The notes under the pieces were generated by a model. That model was not told where the DNA came from and did no database searches. It saw only the letters and a list, made by a program, of their open reading frames with translations. This document shows positions 8,491 to 17,956 of a stretch of DNA of 64,000 nt, piece after piece. The stretch lies in the NCBI GenBank assembly GCA_022511465.1, contig JAFLRM010000007.1, positions 17,878 to 81,877 on the forward strand. The letters are read 5' to 3'. The DNA is from Acetatifactor sp. GTDB lineage: Bacteria; Bacillota; Clostridia; Lachnospirales; Lachnospiraceae. The translations under genes and the position numbers were made by a program. Each line of letters opens with the position of its first letter. The first letter of the stretch is position 1.

Positions 8491-9600
8491 CTATTCCAGG
8501 TCAGTCAAACGCCATTCTTCCTCACCCTCCAAATTTACACAGCGCAAACCGCTATCCTCGGCAATGATCAGGTTATCCCCATAGAGCTGCGCCGCCATAG
8601 GTGATTTCACGTAACCGCTGTCATTCAACTCAGGCATGCACTTTAAGAGCAACTCCCCTGTATTCAAATTCCAGACGTAAATATATTGTCCCCGATCTAT
8701 GGATACCAGGCGCTCTCCGGAGACATCAAAACAAAAGGAGGCGACCGGCTGATCGTGCGCCAGACTGCGATCCATCCCTATGACATTTCCCGTATCATAG
8801 CTTCTGAGCGCCTCGCTCAGTGCATATTGGGCGCTGGCCACATAGGGTCTGTCATTCCCCTCTGAGGGCAGCGCCTCCAAGGCAACCAGCACGGCGCTCT
8901 GCCTGTCGCCGTACCGAAACAGTTCCAAAGAGGTCTGCGCCAGATATTTTGACTGATTGATCTGCTTCTCCTGATAATTCCTCCGGATCATAGCAGCATT
9001 GTAGGCGCTGTACACACCAAACGCCAGACCGAGCACAGCCACCCCTGCCGCCACCGACATCATCTTCCTCATGCGGCGCTCCCTGTGCCGCTGCCTCAGA
9101 TCATCATAACTGCAGTGCAGGATGGGTGCCGCCAGACGCATCAACTTCGTCCTAAGCTTCCGGTCAATCTCTTTCCTGGATCTGCCTCTCACATCCGCCG
9201 CCAGTGGCTCCACAGGGTTTCCTTCCTCATTCACAAGAATCTGCTGCGGAAAGGACTGATCCGGCTCCCCTTCGATGAGGATCGCCAACACATGCTCTCT
9301 GCCGTGCATTTGAATAAAGGTCTCAATCTCCTTCTGCACCCAATAAGATTCCGGTGTGCGCGGCGAACAGATGACCAGAAGAAACTCCGATCCTCTCAGT
9401 GCACCCTCGATATTTTCTCCCAAGTCGCTGCCTATGGGCAGCTCCTCCTGATCCCGAAATACTCTCTTGATACTTTTCTTACCACTCTTTTTGGCCACAG
9501 GCCTAGGTACTTTGAAGGTCTCAAGCCCCTTGTGTATCTTCTTGGCAATGTACATATCCAAGTCGGAATGCCGGTAACTGATAAACGCATCGTATCTCAT
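8491..9600 (-). CDS. TIR-domain membrane protein (N-terminal part, ends at amber codon)
   Basis: 369 residues before TAG. Residues 1-160 form a TIR domain beginning MRYDAFISYRHSD, with SEFLLVICSP and SYWVQKEIE; E91 is placed like the catalytic glutamate of TIR NAD-cleaving enzymes. A transmembrane helix follows at about 180-200, then the start of a beta-propeller (YVWNLNTGEL near residue 320). Its ATG (9600-9598) overlaps the radA stop as ATGA, so it is translationally coupled to radA. TIR proteins of bacteria often act in NAD+-depleting defence or as signalling scaffolds; which applies here is unknown. Numbering uses the ATG at 9600, since the upstream in-frame extension lies inside radA. 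Confidence 0.75.
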   Translation of the reverse strand: MRYDAFISYRHSDLDMYIAKKIHKGLETFKVPRPVAKKSGKKSIKRVFRDQEELPIGSDLGENIEGALRGSEFLLVICSPRTPESYWVQKEIETFIQMHGREHVLAILIEGEPDQSFPQQILVNEEGNPVEPLAADVRGRSRKEIDRKLRTKLMRLAAPILHCSYDDLRQRHRERRMRKMMSVAAGVAVLGLAFGVYSAYNAAMIRRNYQEKQINQSKYLAQTSLELFRYGDRQSAVLVALEALPSEGNDRPYVASAQYALSEALRSYDTGNVIGMDRSLAHDQPVASFCFDVSGERLVSIDRGQYIYVWNLNTGELLLKCMPELNDSGYVKSPMAAQLYGDNLIIAEDSGLRCVNLEGEEEWRLTDLE

Positions 9601-10973
9601 AATAGCAGTTCCATAGCCTCCTGTATATTTCGAACTCCCAATACCTTGATCTTGCTGTTCTTTTTGCATTCCTCGGCACACACATAGGGCACCACACAGG
9701 TGTCAAAGCCCAACTTCTCAGCCTCCGCCGCCCGTTGTTTCGCCATGCTCACCGATCGCACCTCACCGCTCAGCCCTACCTCTCCAAACGCTATGAGTTT
9801 CGGACTTAAAGGATGATTGCGAAAACTCGACAAGATCGCCAGCACGATCCCGAGGTCAATAGCCGGCTCCAAGATTTTCATGCCTCCGGTGATATTCACA
9901 TAGGCATCGCATCCGGACAACTGCACTCCGCAGCGCTTTTCCAGCACTGCCATCAACAGATTCACACGATTGAGATCCGTGCCGGTGGTCTGCCTTCTGG
10001 GAATTCCGAAGTTGCTATAGCACACCAGTGCCTGAATCTCTATGAGAAGAGGTCTTGTTCCCTCCATAGTGCATGCTACCACAGAGCCGCTGGCATTTTC
10101 CGGCCTTCCGTTCAACATATACTCGGACGGATTCCGTACCTCCACCAGTCCCCGCTCCTGCATCTCAAACACACCAATCTCATTGGTAGAGCCAAAACGG
10201 TTCTTGACACCCCTGAGAACACGGTAGGATGCATGGCGATCACCCTCAAAGTAAAGCACTGTGTCCACCATGTGCTCCAGCACTCTGGGCCCGGCCACCG
10301 TGCCCTCCTTAGTCACATGTCCTACAATGAACACGGAGACTCCAAGCCCCTTCGCCAGCTGCAGCAAAACACCTGTGGACTCTCGCACCTGAGACACACT
10401 GCCCGGCGCTGCCGACACCTCTTCGTTGTACATGGTCTGAATAGAGTCGATGATCACAGCCTCCGGTTTCTCCTGGCGGATCACCTCGGCTACTGCATCC
10501 AGTCTGGTCTCACACAGTAGCAACATGTTTGAGGAGAAACTGCCGATCCTGTCTGCACGCATCTTGATCTGCACCTGCGACTCTTCACCGGATATATACA
10601 GCACTTTATGTCCCGTCTCGGACAGGCGATGACACACCTGGAGAAGAAGTGTGGACTTGCCAATTCCCGGATCGCCTCCCACCAACGTCAGCGATCCCTG
10701 TACGATCCCTCCGCCAAGCACACGGTCCAGCTCCTCAATGCCGGTCAGTACCTTATCCTCCTTAGCAATAGCTACCTCGGACAACACGCAGGGCTCCGTT
10801 TTCTCCGTGAGCCGTTTTAACTGCCCGCCTACGTTTTTCAGCTCCGCCTTGCTCACCGTCTCCTCCACAAAAGTATTCCATTCCCGGCATCCCGGACACT
10901 GGCCCATCCACTTGGAGGACTCATAACCACAACTCTGGCAATAAAAAATAGTTGTATTCTTCCCTTTCGCCAT
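9597..10973 (-). CDS. radA: DNA repair protein RadA
   Basis: 458 residues, the usual length. There is an N-terminal zinc finger C12-C15/C26-C29, Walker A GGDPGIGKST (99-108), the RadA-specific KNRFG motif (257-261) and a C-terminal Lon-like domain. RadA is a RecA-related helicase that helps branch migration in recombination and repair. It is read in the same direction as the hypothetical gene at 11086-11499, but a terminator lies between, so it probably has a promoter inside 10974-11010. The last bases overlap the TIR gene start. Confidence 0.95.
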   Translation of the reverse strand: MAKGKNTTIFYCQSCGYESSKWMGQCPGCREWNTFVEETVSKAELKNVGGQLKRLTEKTEPCVLSEVAIAKEDKVLTGIEELDRVLGGGIVQGSLTLVGGDPGIGKSTLLLQVCHRLSETGHKVLYISGEESQVQIKMRADRIGSFSSNMLLLCETRLDAVAEVIRQEKPEAVIIDSIQTMYNEEVSAAPGSVSQVRESTGVLLQLAKGLGVSVFIVGHVTKEGTVAGPRVLEHMVDTVLYFEGDRHASYRVLRGVKNRFGSTNEIGVFEMQERGLVEVRNPSEYMLNGRPENASGSVVACTMEGTRPLLIEIQALVCYSNFGIPRRQTTGTDLNRVNLLMAVLEKRCGVQLSGCDAYVNITGGMKILEPAIDLGIVLAILSSFRNHPLSPKLIAFGEVGLSGEVRSVSMAKQRAAEAEKLGFDTCVVPYVCAEECKKNSKIKVLGVRNIQEAMELLL

Positions 10974-11010
10974 GAAAGTATCTTTCCCCTTCTTTATTCT
11001 AAATTATCTA

Positions 11011-11054
11011 AACAAGAAAAGATCCTAACACCAAAGTCACCTGATGTTAGGATC
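11011..11054 (-). terminator. Terminator after the 137-residue hypothetical gene
   Basis: On the minus strand GATCCTAACA and TGTTAGGATC form a perfect 10-bp stem (11021-11054) followed by TTTTCTTGTTT. It separates this gene from radA. Confidence 0.8.
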
Positions 11055-11085
11055 TCAAATAGTTCCCTTGAATGTTCCAGCCGCT

Positions 11086-11499
11086 CTACACTTGTTTGAT
11101 CCTTACCGCAACCTCTCCTGCTGCCTCCAATTCGACACTCAGGGAAAGCTTGCCGCCAAGACCGGTCCTCATGGTGCCTGTGCTTTTATCCGCCACAAAC
11201 ACCTCATACTCCGTGTCATCGGTTAGACCAACCGTAATCTGGGCATCCTCTGCGCCCTCCACTACGAACTCCACACCAGACTCCGTCTCCTTAAAATTCA
11301 AAACGCTGGTTCCGGGCACAGACTCATAGAGGAACATTCCATTCTTCTCTAGTTTTGTAATTTCGTTGTAGGTCTTTACCTTCAGCAAATCGCCTGCATG
11401 CTTAAAATCCTCCACCTTGGCTTTCTGTGCCAGCTTATGATTGCCAAAGCTGACCGTACCATTCGACTCGCTGCGAAGTAACTCTTCCACTACTGCCAT
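11086..11499 (-). CDS. Conserved protein of unknown function
   Basis: 137 residues starting MAVVEELLRSE, without signal peptide or membrane segment. The C-terminal half alternates charged and hydrophobic residues like a beta-sandwich. I recall similar proteins from Lachnospiraceae, sometimes labelled 'endosialidase', but no catalytic motif supports that name and I do not adopt it. AGGAGG sits seven bases before the ATG. The gene has its own likely promoter (11539-11567) and terminator, so it is a one-gene unit between clpC and radA. Confidence 0.75.
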   Translation of the reverse strand: MAVVEELLRSESNGTVSFGNHKLAQKAKVEDFKHAGDLLKVKTYNEITKLEKNGMFLYESVPGTSVLNFKETESGVEFVVEGAEDAQITVGLTDDTEYEVFVADKSTGTMRTGLGGKLSLSVELEAAGEVAVRIKQV

Positions 11500-11538
11500 T
11501 GTTATGTCCTCCTGATCGATTGTGGTTACAATTTCAGT

Positions 11539-11567
11539 ATAATATAAATGGCGCTACTTTTCTACAA
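11539..11567 (-). promoter_or_regulatory. Probable promoter of the 137-residue hypothetical gene
   Basis: TTGTAG (11567-11562) and TATTAT (11544-11539) are 17 bases apart on the minus strand, about 40 bases before the start codon. Confidence 0.5.
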
Positions 11568-11587
11568 GATTTTCTTTTTTCACATAA

Positions 11588-14026
11588 TTATTTCACAGTA
11601 AAGGTAACCTTTTCGTTCCGATAGCTGGCCGATACTTTATCTCCCGGCACCACCTTCTTACGCAGGATCTCCTCCGCCAGAGCGTCCTCCACCACAGACT
11701 GGATCGCGCGCTTCAGGGGGCGAGCCCCCATCTTGTTGTCAGAGTACTTCTCCACCAGATGTTCCTTCAACGCCGACGTGATACTCAACTCGATACCCAT
11801 CTGGGAATCACACCTTTTATAGAGATTGGAGGCCAGCAGATTCACGATTGATTTCATATTATCTTTGTTCAGCTGGTGGAATACGATAATATCGTCAATA
11901 CGATTGATAAACTCCGGTTTAAAGCTGCGCTTTACCTCCTCCATGACACCTGATCTCATCTTCTCGTAGTCCTTCTTCTCACTGTTGTCCGTGGCAAATC
12001 CCAGATTCTTAGGATCCACGATACGCTGTGCACCGGCGTTGGAGGTCATGATCAAAATGGTGTTCTTGAAGCTGACCTTCCTTCCTTTGGAATCAGTAAT
12101 ATGACCATCGTCCAGAACCTGAAGCAAAATATTAAACACATCGGGATGCGCTTTCTCAATCTCGTCAAACAACACCACAGAATAGGGATTGCGACGTACT
12201 TTCTCGCTGAGCTGGCCGCCCTCCTCGAATCCCACATATCCCGGAGGAGAACCGATCATCTTAGACACAGAGTGTCCCTCCATGTACTCAGACATATCTA
12301 CGCGGATCATGGCATCTTCCGAACCAAACATCGCCTCCGCCAATGCCTTGGACAACTCTGTCTTACCCACGCCGGTGGGTCCCAAAAACAGAAAAGAACC
12401 AATCGGGCGGTTGGGATCCTTGAGACCTACTCTGCCTCGGCGCATAGCCTTGGCAACTGCAGTCACCGCCTCCTCCTGACCGATCACACGCTTGTGGAGG
12501 ATACCCTCCAGCTTTAACAGGCGCTCACTCTCTTTCTCTGCCAGCTTCTGCACGGGAATCTTCGTCCACATGGCCACTACCTCGGCAATGTCACCCTCAC
12601 CGACGCAGTAACTGTAATCGTTCTCCTTGGTCTCCCGCCTTTTGCGCATGCGCTCGTATTTTTTCACCAGTTGATCCTGATTGTTCTTGATCTCCACTGC
12701 CTGTGTAAATGCCTCCATGCGGATGGAACGCTCAATCTGCAGATCCATTTTCTTAATCTGCTCTAAGAGCTCCTTCTGCTTATCTGGCATATCCATTACC
12801 CGCAGCCTTGCGCTGGCTGCTGCCTCATCGATCAGATCAATGGCCTTATCCGGCAGATTGCGGTCATTGATATAGCGGTTCGACAGTCTCACCGCCGCCT
12901 GTATCGCCTCGGAGCTGATCGTCACACGATGATGCTCCTCATATTTCTCCTTAATACCCTCCAAGATCCGGATGGCCTCTTCCTCCGTAGGCTCCTCCAC
13001 GCTGACCGGCTGGAAGCGCCGCTCCAAGGCCGCATCTTTCTCCACATACTTACGGTATTCTGCGATGGTAGTAGCGCCAATCAACTGAATCTCACCTCTC
13101 GCCAGAGAAGGTTTCATAATGTTGGAGGCATCAATAGCGCCCTCCGCGCCGCCCGCGCCGATGATCGTGTGCAACTCATCCAGAAACAAAATGACATTGT
13201 TGTCCTCTATGACCTCGCGGATCACTTTTTTAATGCGCTCCTCAAACTCGCCGCGGTACTTACTGCCGGCTACCATACCGGACAGATCCAGCGTGAGCAC
13301 ACGCTTATTTTGCACAGTGAAAGGCACGTCTCCTGACACAATGCGGAGAGCCAGCCCCTCTACTACGGCCGTCTTACCCACACCCGGCTCACCGATCAGA
13401 CAGGGATTATTCTTGGTACGCCGGCTCAGTATCTGAACCACTCTGCGGATCTCATCCTCCCTGCCGATCACCGGGTCCAGCTTTCCCTCCCTAGCCAATG
13501 CAGTTAGATCCCTACTGTACTGGTCCAAAGTGGAAGGCTTATTTTTGCCGGAAGATTTTCGTCCCAGATCCTCCTTGTAGAGATTGGTGTCCTGCCCTAT
13601 GGCAGCAAGGGTGTCCACATACACCTTCTGCACATTGACTCCCAATGTGTTTAGAAGACGGACGGCCACATTCTCCCCTTCCTTAATAAGCGCCAGAAGA
13701 ATGTGCTCTGTTCCGGTCTCGTCCTGATGAAAGCGGGACGCTTGTCTGTGAGCCTCCTCCAGAATCTTCTGTGCTCTGGGGGAATACCCCTCCCGCTCTC
13801 TGATCGCCACACCGTTCTCAAAGGAGATCAGATCGCGGATCATATCCATGACCTGCTCTACCTCAACTCCGTTGTCGCCGAGCACCTTGGCTGCTACGCC
13901 CGATTGCTCCTTCAAAAGCCCCACCAGAATATGCTCTGTGCCAATATAGCCTTGTTTCAGACTTCTGGCACATTTAGCCGCCTGATTCAGCGCTCCTTGT
14001 GCTTTCTGTGTAAAATGCGACTGCAT
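11588..14026 (-). CDS. clpC: ATP-dependent Clp protease ATP-binding subunit ClpC
   Basis: 812 residues. Two Clp N-terminal repeats (about 1-145) precede AAA module 1, with Walker A GEPGVGKT (212-219) and Walker B VILFLDEL (278-285). A UVR-like coiled middle segment follows, then AAA module 2 with GPTGVGKT (near 545) and a C-terminal D2-small domain. ClpC unfolds proteins for ClpP. The ATG at 14026 shares its A with the TGA of the upstream regulator (TGATG), so the two are translationally coupled; GGAGGG lies eight bases before it. No ctsR, mcsA or mcsB is present, unlike the Bacillus clpC operon. Confidence 0.95.
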   Translation of the reverse strand: MQSHFTQKAQGALNQAAKCARSLKQGYIGTEHILVGLLKEQSGVAAKVLGDNGVEVEQVMDMIRDLISFENGVAIREREGYSPRAQKILEEAHRQASRFHQDETGTEHILLALIKEGENVAVRLLNTLGVNVQKVYVDTLAAIGQDTNLYKEDLGRKSSGKNKPSTLDQYSRDLTALAREGKLDPVIGREDEIRRVVQILSRRTKNNPCLIGEPGVGKTAVVEGLALRIVSGDVPFTVQNKRVLTLDLSGMVAGSKYRGEFEERIKKVIREVIEDNNVILFLDELHTIIGAGGAEGAIDASNIMKPSLARGEIQLIGATTIAEYRKYVEKDAALERRFQPVSVEEPTEEEAIRILEGIKEKYEEHHRVTISSEAIQAAVRLSNRYINDRNLPDKAIDLIDEAAASARLRVMDMPDKQKELLEQIKKMDLQIERSIRMEAFTQAVEIKNNQDQLVKKYERMRKRRETKENDYSYCVGEGDIAEVVAMWTKIPVQKLAEKESERLLKLEGILHKRVIGQEEAVTAVAKAMRRGRVGLKDPNRPIGSFLFLGPTGVGKTELSKALAEAMFGSEDAMIRVDMSEYMEGHSVSKMIGSPPGYVGFEEGGQLSEKVRRNPYSVVLFDEIEKAHPDVFNILLQVLDDGHITDSKGRKVSFKNTILIMTSNAGAQRIVDPKNLGFATDNSEKKDYEKMRSGVMEEVKRSFKPEFINRIDDIIVFHQLNKDNMKSIVNLLASNLYKRCDSQMGIELSITSALKEHLVEKYSDNKMGARPLKRAIQSVVEDALAEEILRKKVVPGDKVSASYRNEKVTFTVK

Positions 14027-14403
14027 CAATCTATCCCTCCATAATCTTCATATATTTCGTCGATCAACTGATGTATCTCACCTCTGGTAATATTCTTGCA
14101 GGTGCTCTTCGCCAGGATCACCTGAAGTTCTTTCTTCAATTCCGAGAGTGTCTGCATGCGGTCTATATCAATGGCGATAATAGCGCCTCTGCGCCTATCC
14201 ACCTTCACATATCCCTCCTGCTTCAGCACGGTGTACGCCTTGTTGACCGTGTGCATATTGATCCCTATGGAGTCTGCCAGCTGGCGCACACTGGGCAGAG
14301 AATCTCCCTCCTGAAACTGGGAGGTAGCGATTCCCATGATGATCTGGTTGCAAAGCTGCAGATATAGTGCTTCATCACTGTTAAAATCAATCTGGATCAT
14401 CAC
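14026..14403 (-). CDS. GntR-family (YtrA-like) transcriptional regulator
   Basis: 125 residues with an N-terminal winged helix-turn-helix (SVRQLADSIGINMHTVNKAY) and only a short helical C-terminus, as in the YtrA subgroup, which has no large effector domain. It forms an operon with clpC and overlaps its start, so it probably controls clpC in the place CtsR holds elsewhere. The reading begins GTG-ATG; AGGAGG is 9 bases before the GTG and 12 before the ATG at 14400, so either may be used. Confidence 0.85.
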   Translation of the reverse strand: MMIQIDFNSDEALYLQLCNQIIMGIATSQFQEGDSLPSVRQLADSIGINMHTVNKAYTVLKQEGYVKVDRRRGAIIAIDIDRMQTLSELKKELQVILAKSTCKNITRGEIHQLIDEIYEDYGGID

Positions 14404-14455
14404 TATAGAATCCCTCCTTTCCCAATTTATAGTCCAAAAGGTTTGTTATATTCAT

Positions 14456-14482
14456 ATTATAACAGCTCACCAAAACTGTCAA
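14456..14482 (-). promoter_or_regulatory. Promoter of the gntR-clpC operon
   Basis: TTGACA (14482-14477) precedes an extended -10 TGTTATAAT ending at 14456, with a 15-base spacer. TAATAT, two bases further on, gives a 17-base spacing. It lies about 55 bases before the regulator start. Confidence 0.6.
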
Positions 14483-14566
14483 CGCCGTGCCCAAAAGTTT
14501 ATAGACTTTTCATTTTTCGTGTTTCGAATGAGCAAACTCTAAATTCTTCGCGTTTTAAGTTCGCGC

Positions 14567-14597
14567 AAAATGCCTGTGGAACTATCATTCCACAGGC
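14567..14597 (-). terminator. Terminator after the SH3/membrane protein gene
   Basis: TGCCTGTGGAA and TTCCACAGGCA form a perfect 11-bp stem with a 5-base loop (14571-14597). On the minus strand TTTT follows. Confidence 0.75.
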
Positions 14598-14615
14598 ACC
14601 TGTATCTATACTTTT

Positions 14616-16091
14616 CTACAGCTCTTTGTCACCGTCCCAGTTTAAATATTCAAACTCAAATTCATCCTCGTCGTCCGCCATGAAATTCTTGGACTTCCAA
14701 GCCTGCTTTGAAGCGCTGTCAGAGGACGATCGTGGCTGGGTTCTGCGCTCATCCCTGGGCTGCGCGGATGCAGGTCTTGCCCCTTCTCTCACCGGACGTT
14801 GTGTACTCTGGGTAGGTCTTGACTCCCCCTGTGCCGGGCGACTTCCCTGCGAACTCTGGGCAGGTCTTGTCCCTTCATCCGGGCGCTGTGCATTCGGGCT
14901 CTGTATTGTTCTGCTCGCCTGTGTAGGGCGAGAATTCTGGCTGCTTTGGGCGGGTCTTGCGCCTCCTTGTACCGGACGTCTACCCTGTGAAGATGTTCTT
15001 CTATCCCCTGCCCCCTGCGGACGTACCGGCTTTTTACCACTTCCTTGAACCTTTCCCGGGTTCTTCCTTCGCAGCGTTTCTTTCTCCACTTCCGCAAAGT
15101 ACGCAGAATCCGACATATCCCTCATCTTAAAGATCACCATAGTAAGCGCAACCGCCAATACAAGGATCACTATCACCAGAATGATAATGACAATCTTCAG
15201 ATTTTTGATCGTACCCGCCTGCTGCTCAGCCAATGTCTTGTTGGTGTCCGCCGCATAAAAAATATCTTTGACCTTCCACTGATTGGCGGTCACATTGTCA
15301 ATCAGATACCAATCTTCCCCTTCAAGCTGGGTCTCCCAATCCTTGACTGTCACCACAGGCTCCGATGGCTCATCCGACCCTGATGGTTCATCCGGTTCCG
15401 GTGCGTCCGTAACGGGAGTCACATCTTCCGACAGTTTTACATAGTCGAATCGTATAAAGCCTGTCACCTCAGAACCGTTTACTGTAAAAGTCACACGATA
15501 CCACACATTGTTGTCTGTGCCGGTAGCCTGTCCGGTTACCGTCAATGCTGTTCCGTTCTTTGCCGTAGTCACAATACCGCTGCTGGTGGAGGCATCTGCC
15601 CTCACACGAATCTCCCGCCCACCTGTCACAGTAGCACTGACCGGTTTCACCTCCGTCACCTCCACCGTCGGATTATAGGTGGCAGCGGGCGTAGCTGTGT
15701 TGTTATTGGTTGTCGTGTTGTTATTAGTCGTCGTGGTCGTATTGGACAGAGCAGGAGGCGTTCCTCCGCTTGTGATCTCCACCAGATCGGAACGAATATA
15801 CCCCAGCGTATTAGCGTTTACAAACACTTGATACCAAGTGTAGCCGTCCGCTCCTGTAGTCTGACCGTTGATGGTGATCTCGTCATTTCGAACCACGCTG
15901 GCCACAACTTGGCTGCTGGTGCTCGTCGTCTGACGGATATTCGCGCTTTCCGCAATCACCTTTCCTTGACTTTGGGCATGGCTCACAATGGAGAACCCAT
16001 CTGCGACAATAGCGATCGTAAACGCTATCACCAGAGATAATATTCCCATGACAGCCCGCCGGCTCCAATGTGCTTCTCTCATTTTTCTCAT
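14616..16091 (-). CDS. Membrane protein with two SH3b domains and a low-complexity tail
   Basis: About 491 residues. An N-terminal hydrophobic helix acts as signal or anchor. SH3b-like domains follow near residues 45-105 and 155-220, separated by a T/N-rich linker. Near residue 295 a second strongly hydrophobic helix (a run of I, L and V) crosses the membrane. The C-terminal 170 residues are rich in R, P, Q, S and G in imperfect repeats (RPAQSS, RPTQ) and end in an acidic patch. The SH3b part probably sits outside and binds cell wall, with the basic tail inside; this is inference. The ATG at 16091 has GAGG six bases upstream; an ATG at 16103 is also in frame but lacks a site. Confidence 0.72.
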   Translation of the reverse strand: MRKMREAHWSRRAVMGILSLVIAFTIAIVADGFSIVSHAQSQGKVIAESANIRQTTSTSSQVVASVVRNDEITINGQTTGADGYTWYQVFVNANTLGYIRSDLVEITSGGTPPALSNTTTTTNNNTTTNNNTATPAATYNPTVEVTEVKPVSATVTGGREIRVRADASTSSGIVTTAKNGTALTVTGQATGTDNNVWYRVTFTVNGSEVTGFIRFDYVKLSEDVTPVTDAPEPDEPSGSDEPSEPVVTVKDWETQLEGEDWYLIDNVTANQWKVKDIFYAADTNKTLAEQQAGTIKNLKIVIIILVIVILVLAVALTMVIFKMRDMSDSAYFAEVEKETLRRKNPGKVQGSGKKPVRPQGAGDRRTSSQGRRPVQGGARPAQSSQNSRPTQASRTIQSPNAQRPDEGTRPAQSSQGSRPAQGESRPTQSTQRPVREGARPASAQPRDERRTQPRSSSDSASKQAWKSKNFMADDEDEFEFEYLNWDGDKEL

Positions 16092-16178
16092 AGGTTTCCT
16101 CATTTCCGCGCAACAACTGCGCTTTATCCTCTTATGGGAATCGCGCCGCAGCGCATCAAGACCAAAGTACCGGTCGGA

Positions 16179-16643
16179 TCAGTTGTCGCGCACAAAGCGT
16201 CTGTGTCCTTCCTCTCCGCCCTTCGATATGCTGTAGCCTTTCAAGTCCTTCATCAGCTGCTCACGCTGTGCAGCCTCCATAGCACGGTGCATCTTAGTCT
16301 CACACTGCGGACAGAACTGACCACTCCGGATGGGCTGCCCACACGCTTCACACTTCATCATAACCTTGGATCCCTCTGCCACCTCGATCCTCGAGTCCTT
16401 CAGCATCTGCCGTATGGACCGCTGGGTGACACCGGTGGCATCCTCCACCTCTTTGGCATTGGCACCTTTGTGGCTCTCTATATACAGCCGCACCTTGCCG
16501 TAATCGTCGTAATCCACTGCGCCACATTTCTCACAATGGTACTCACCAACACCTTTAAATATCATAACCCCGCCGCACTCATTGCAGACGCGAGGGATAT
16601 GATAATAATCCTCGATAAACAATCCACCTAAACGATTTCTCAT
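16179..16643 (-). CDS. Two-zinc-ribbon HTH protein (flagellar-region YvyF-like)
   Basis: 154 residues. An N-terminal zinc ribbon (CNECGG and CEKCGA) is followed by a short helix-turn-helix segment (AKEVEDATGVTQRSIRQML) and a second zinc ribbon (CEACGQ, CPQCE). The order resembles the YvyF-type protein of flagellar regions, but no flagellar gene is near, so the role is left open. AGAGGTG lies just before the ATG at 16643. It begins about 11 bases after purD and may be the last gene of the purine transcript. Confidence 0.65.
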   Translation of the reverse strand: MRNRLGGLFIEDYYHIPRVCNECGGVMIFKGVGEYHCEKCGAVDYDDYGKVRLYIESHKGANAKEVEDATGVTQRSIRQMLKDSRIEVAEGSKVMMKCEACGQPIRSGQFCPQCETKMHRAMEAAQREQLMKDLKGYSISKGGEEGHRRFVRDN

Positions 16644-16654
16644 GCTACACACCT

Positions 16655-17929
16655 CTATGCTTCATCAATAGCCTTCCCGATATCATGACGCAAATATTTA
16701 TTCTCAAAAGCCACCCACTCCGTCGCCGCATAGGCATTGGTTCTGGCTTCTTTCAACGTCTTACCCTTCGCCGTGACGCCGAGGACGCGCCCCCCGTTTG
16801 TCACGATCCCTTCCTCCGTTCGCTTTGTTCCGGCGTGGAAACAATAATAGTCATCCTCTTTCTCAAAGCGCTCCAAACCTTGAATCGGATAGCCTTTCTC
16901 ATAGGCGACCGGATAGCCGTCGCTGGCTAATACCACACAAACCGCGGCATTGTCCTCAAACTGCAGATCGATCTGATCCAGTGTGCCGTCCACACACGCC
17001 TCCATGACTTCTATAATATCATTCTTCATGCGGGGCAACACCACCTGCGCCTCCGGATCGCCGAATCTGGCATTGTACTCCAGCACTCTGGGGCCATCCT
17101 CAGTGAGCATCAGGCCGAAGAAGATCACTCCCTTGAAGGGACGCCCCTCTGCCGCCATGGCATCCACCGTCGCCTGATAGATATACTTCTTACAGAAGGC
17201 ATCCACTTCCTCCGTATAGAAAGGACTGGGAGAAAAAGTCCCCATTCCTCCGGTGTTCAGCCCCTGATCGCCATCTTTTGCCCGCTTGTGGTCCTGTGCA
17301 GAGGTCATGATCCGGATGGTCTTGCCATCCACAAAGGAAAGCACGCTGACCTCTCTGCCTGTCATAAACTCCTCTATCACCATCCGGTTGCCTGCAGAGC
17401 CAAACTTTTTGTCCTGCATAATGGACTTTACGCCCTCCAGCGCCTCCTCCTTGGTGTTGCAGATCAGTACACCTTTGCCCAACGCCAGACCGTCAGCCTT
17501 CAGCACAATAGGATAAGTGGCTTTCTCCTCCAGATATTTGACGGCCTCTTTGGCATCGTCAAAATTCTCGTATGCGGCAGTAGGAATATTGTACTTTTTC
17601 ATCAGATCCTTGGAAAAAGCTTTGCTTCCCTCCAAAATGGCTGCGTTCTTTCTGGGTCCAAAGGTTCGTATCCCCGCTTCCTCCAACTCATCAACCAGAC
17701 CGCCCACCAGCGGATCGTCCATTCCCACAATGGTGAGGTCGATCGCTTTCTCTTTGGCGAACGCCACCAACTTGTCAAACTCCATGGCTCCGATGGGCAC
17801 GCACTCTGCAATCTGTCCAATCCCCGCGTTGCCGGGAGCACAATATATTTCTTTCACTTTGGTACTTTTGGCTACACTGGCCGCAATCGCATGTTCTCTT
17901 CCGCCACTTCCCACAATTAACACTTTCAT
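16655..17929 (-). CDS. purD: Phosphoribosylamine-glycine ligase
   Basis: 424 residues with N-terminal MKVLIVGSGGREHAI, the ATP-grasp glycine-rich loop (KADGLALGKGV) and the PurD signature RFGDPEAQV. It catalyses the second step of IMP synthesis, joining glycine to phosphoribosylamine. It follows purN by 27 bases, with GAGGTGAGCGG as ribosome binding site. It is the most downstream pur gene of this cluster. Confidence 0.96.
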   Translation of the reverse strand: MKVLIVGSGGREHAIAASVAKSTKVKEIYCAPGNAGIGQIAECVPIGAMEFDKLVAFAKEKAIDLTIVGMDDPLVGGLVDELEEAGIRTFGPRKNAAILEGSKAFSKDLMKKYNIPTAAYENFDDAKEAVKYLEEKATYPIVLKADGLALGKGVLICNTKEEALEGVKSIMQDKKFGSAGNRMVIEEFMTGREVSVLSFVDGKTIRIMTSAQDHKRAKDGDQGLNTGGMGTFSPSPFYTEEVDAFCKKYIYQATVDAMAAEGRPFKGVIFFGLMLTEDGPRVLEYNARFGDPEAQVVLPRMKNDIIEVMEACVDGTLDQIDLQFEDNAAVCVVLASDGYPVAYEKGYPIQGLERFEKEDDYYCFHAGTKRTEEGIVTNGGRVLGVTAKGKTLKEARTNAYAATEWVAFENKYLRHDIGKAIDEA

Positions 17930-17956
17930 TGACCGCTCACCTCGCCCTAGCTCTGC

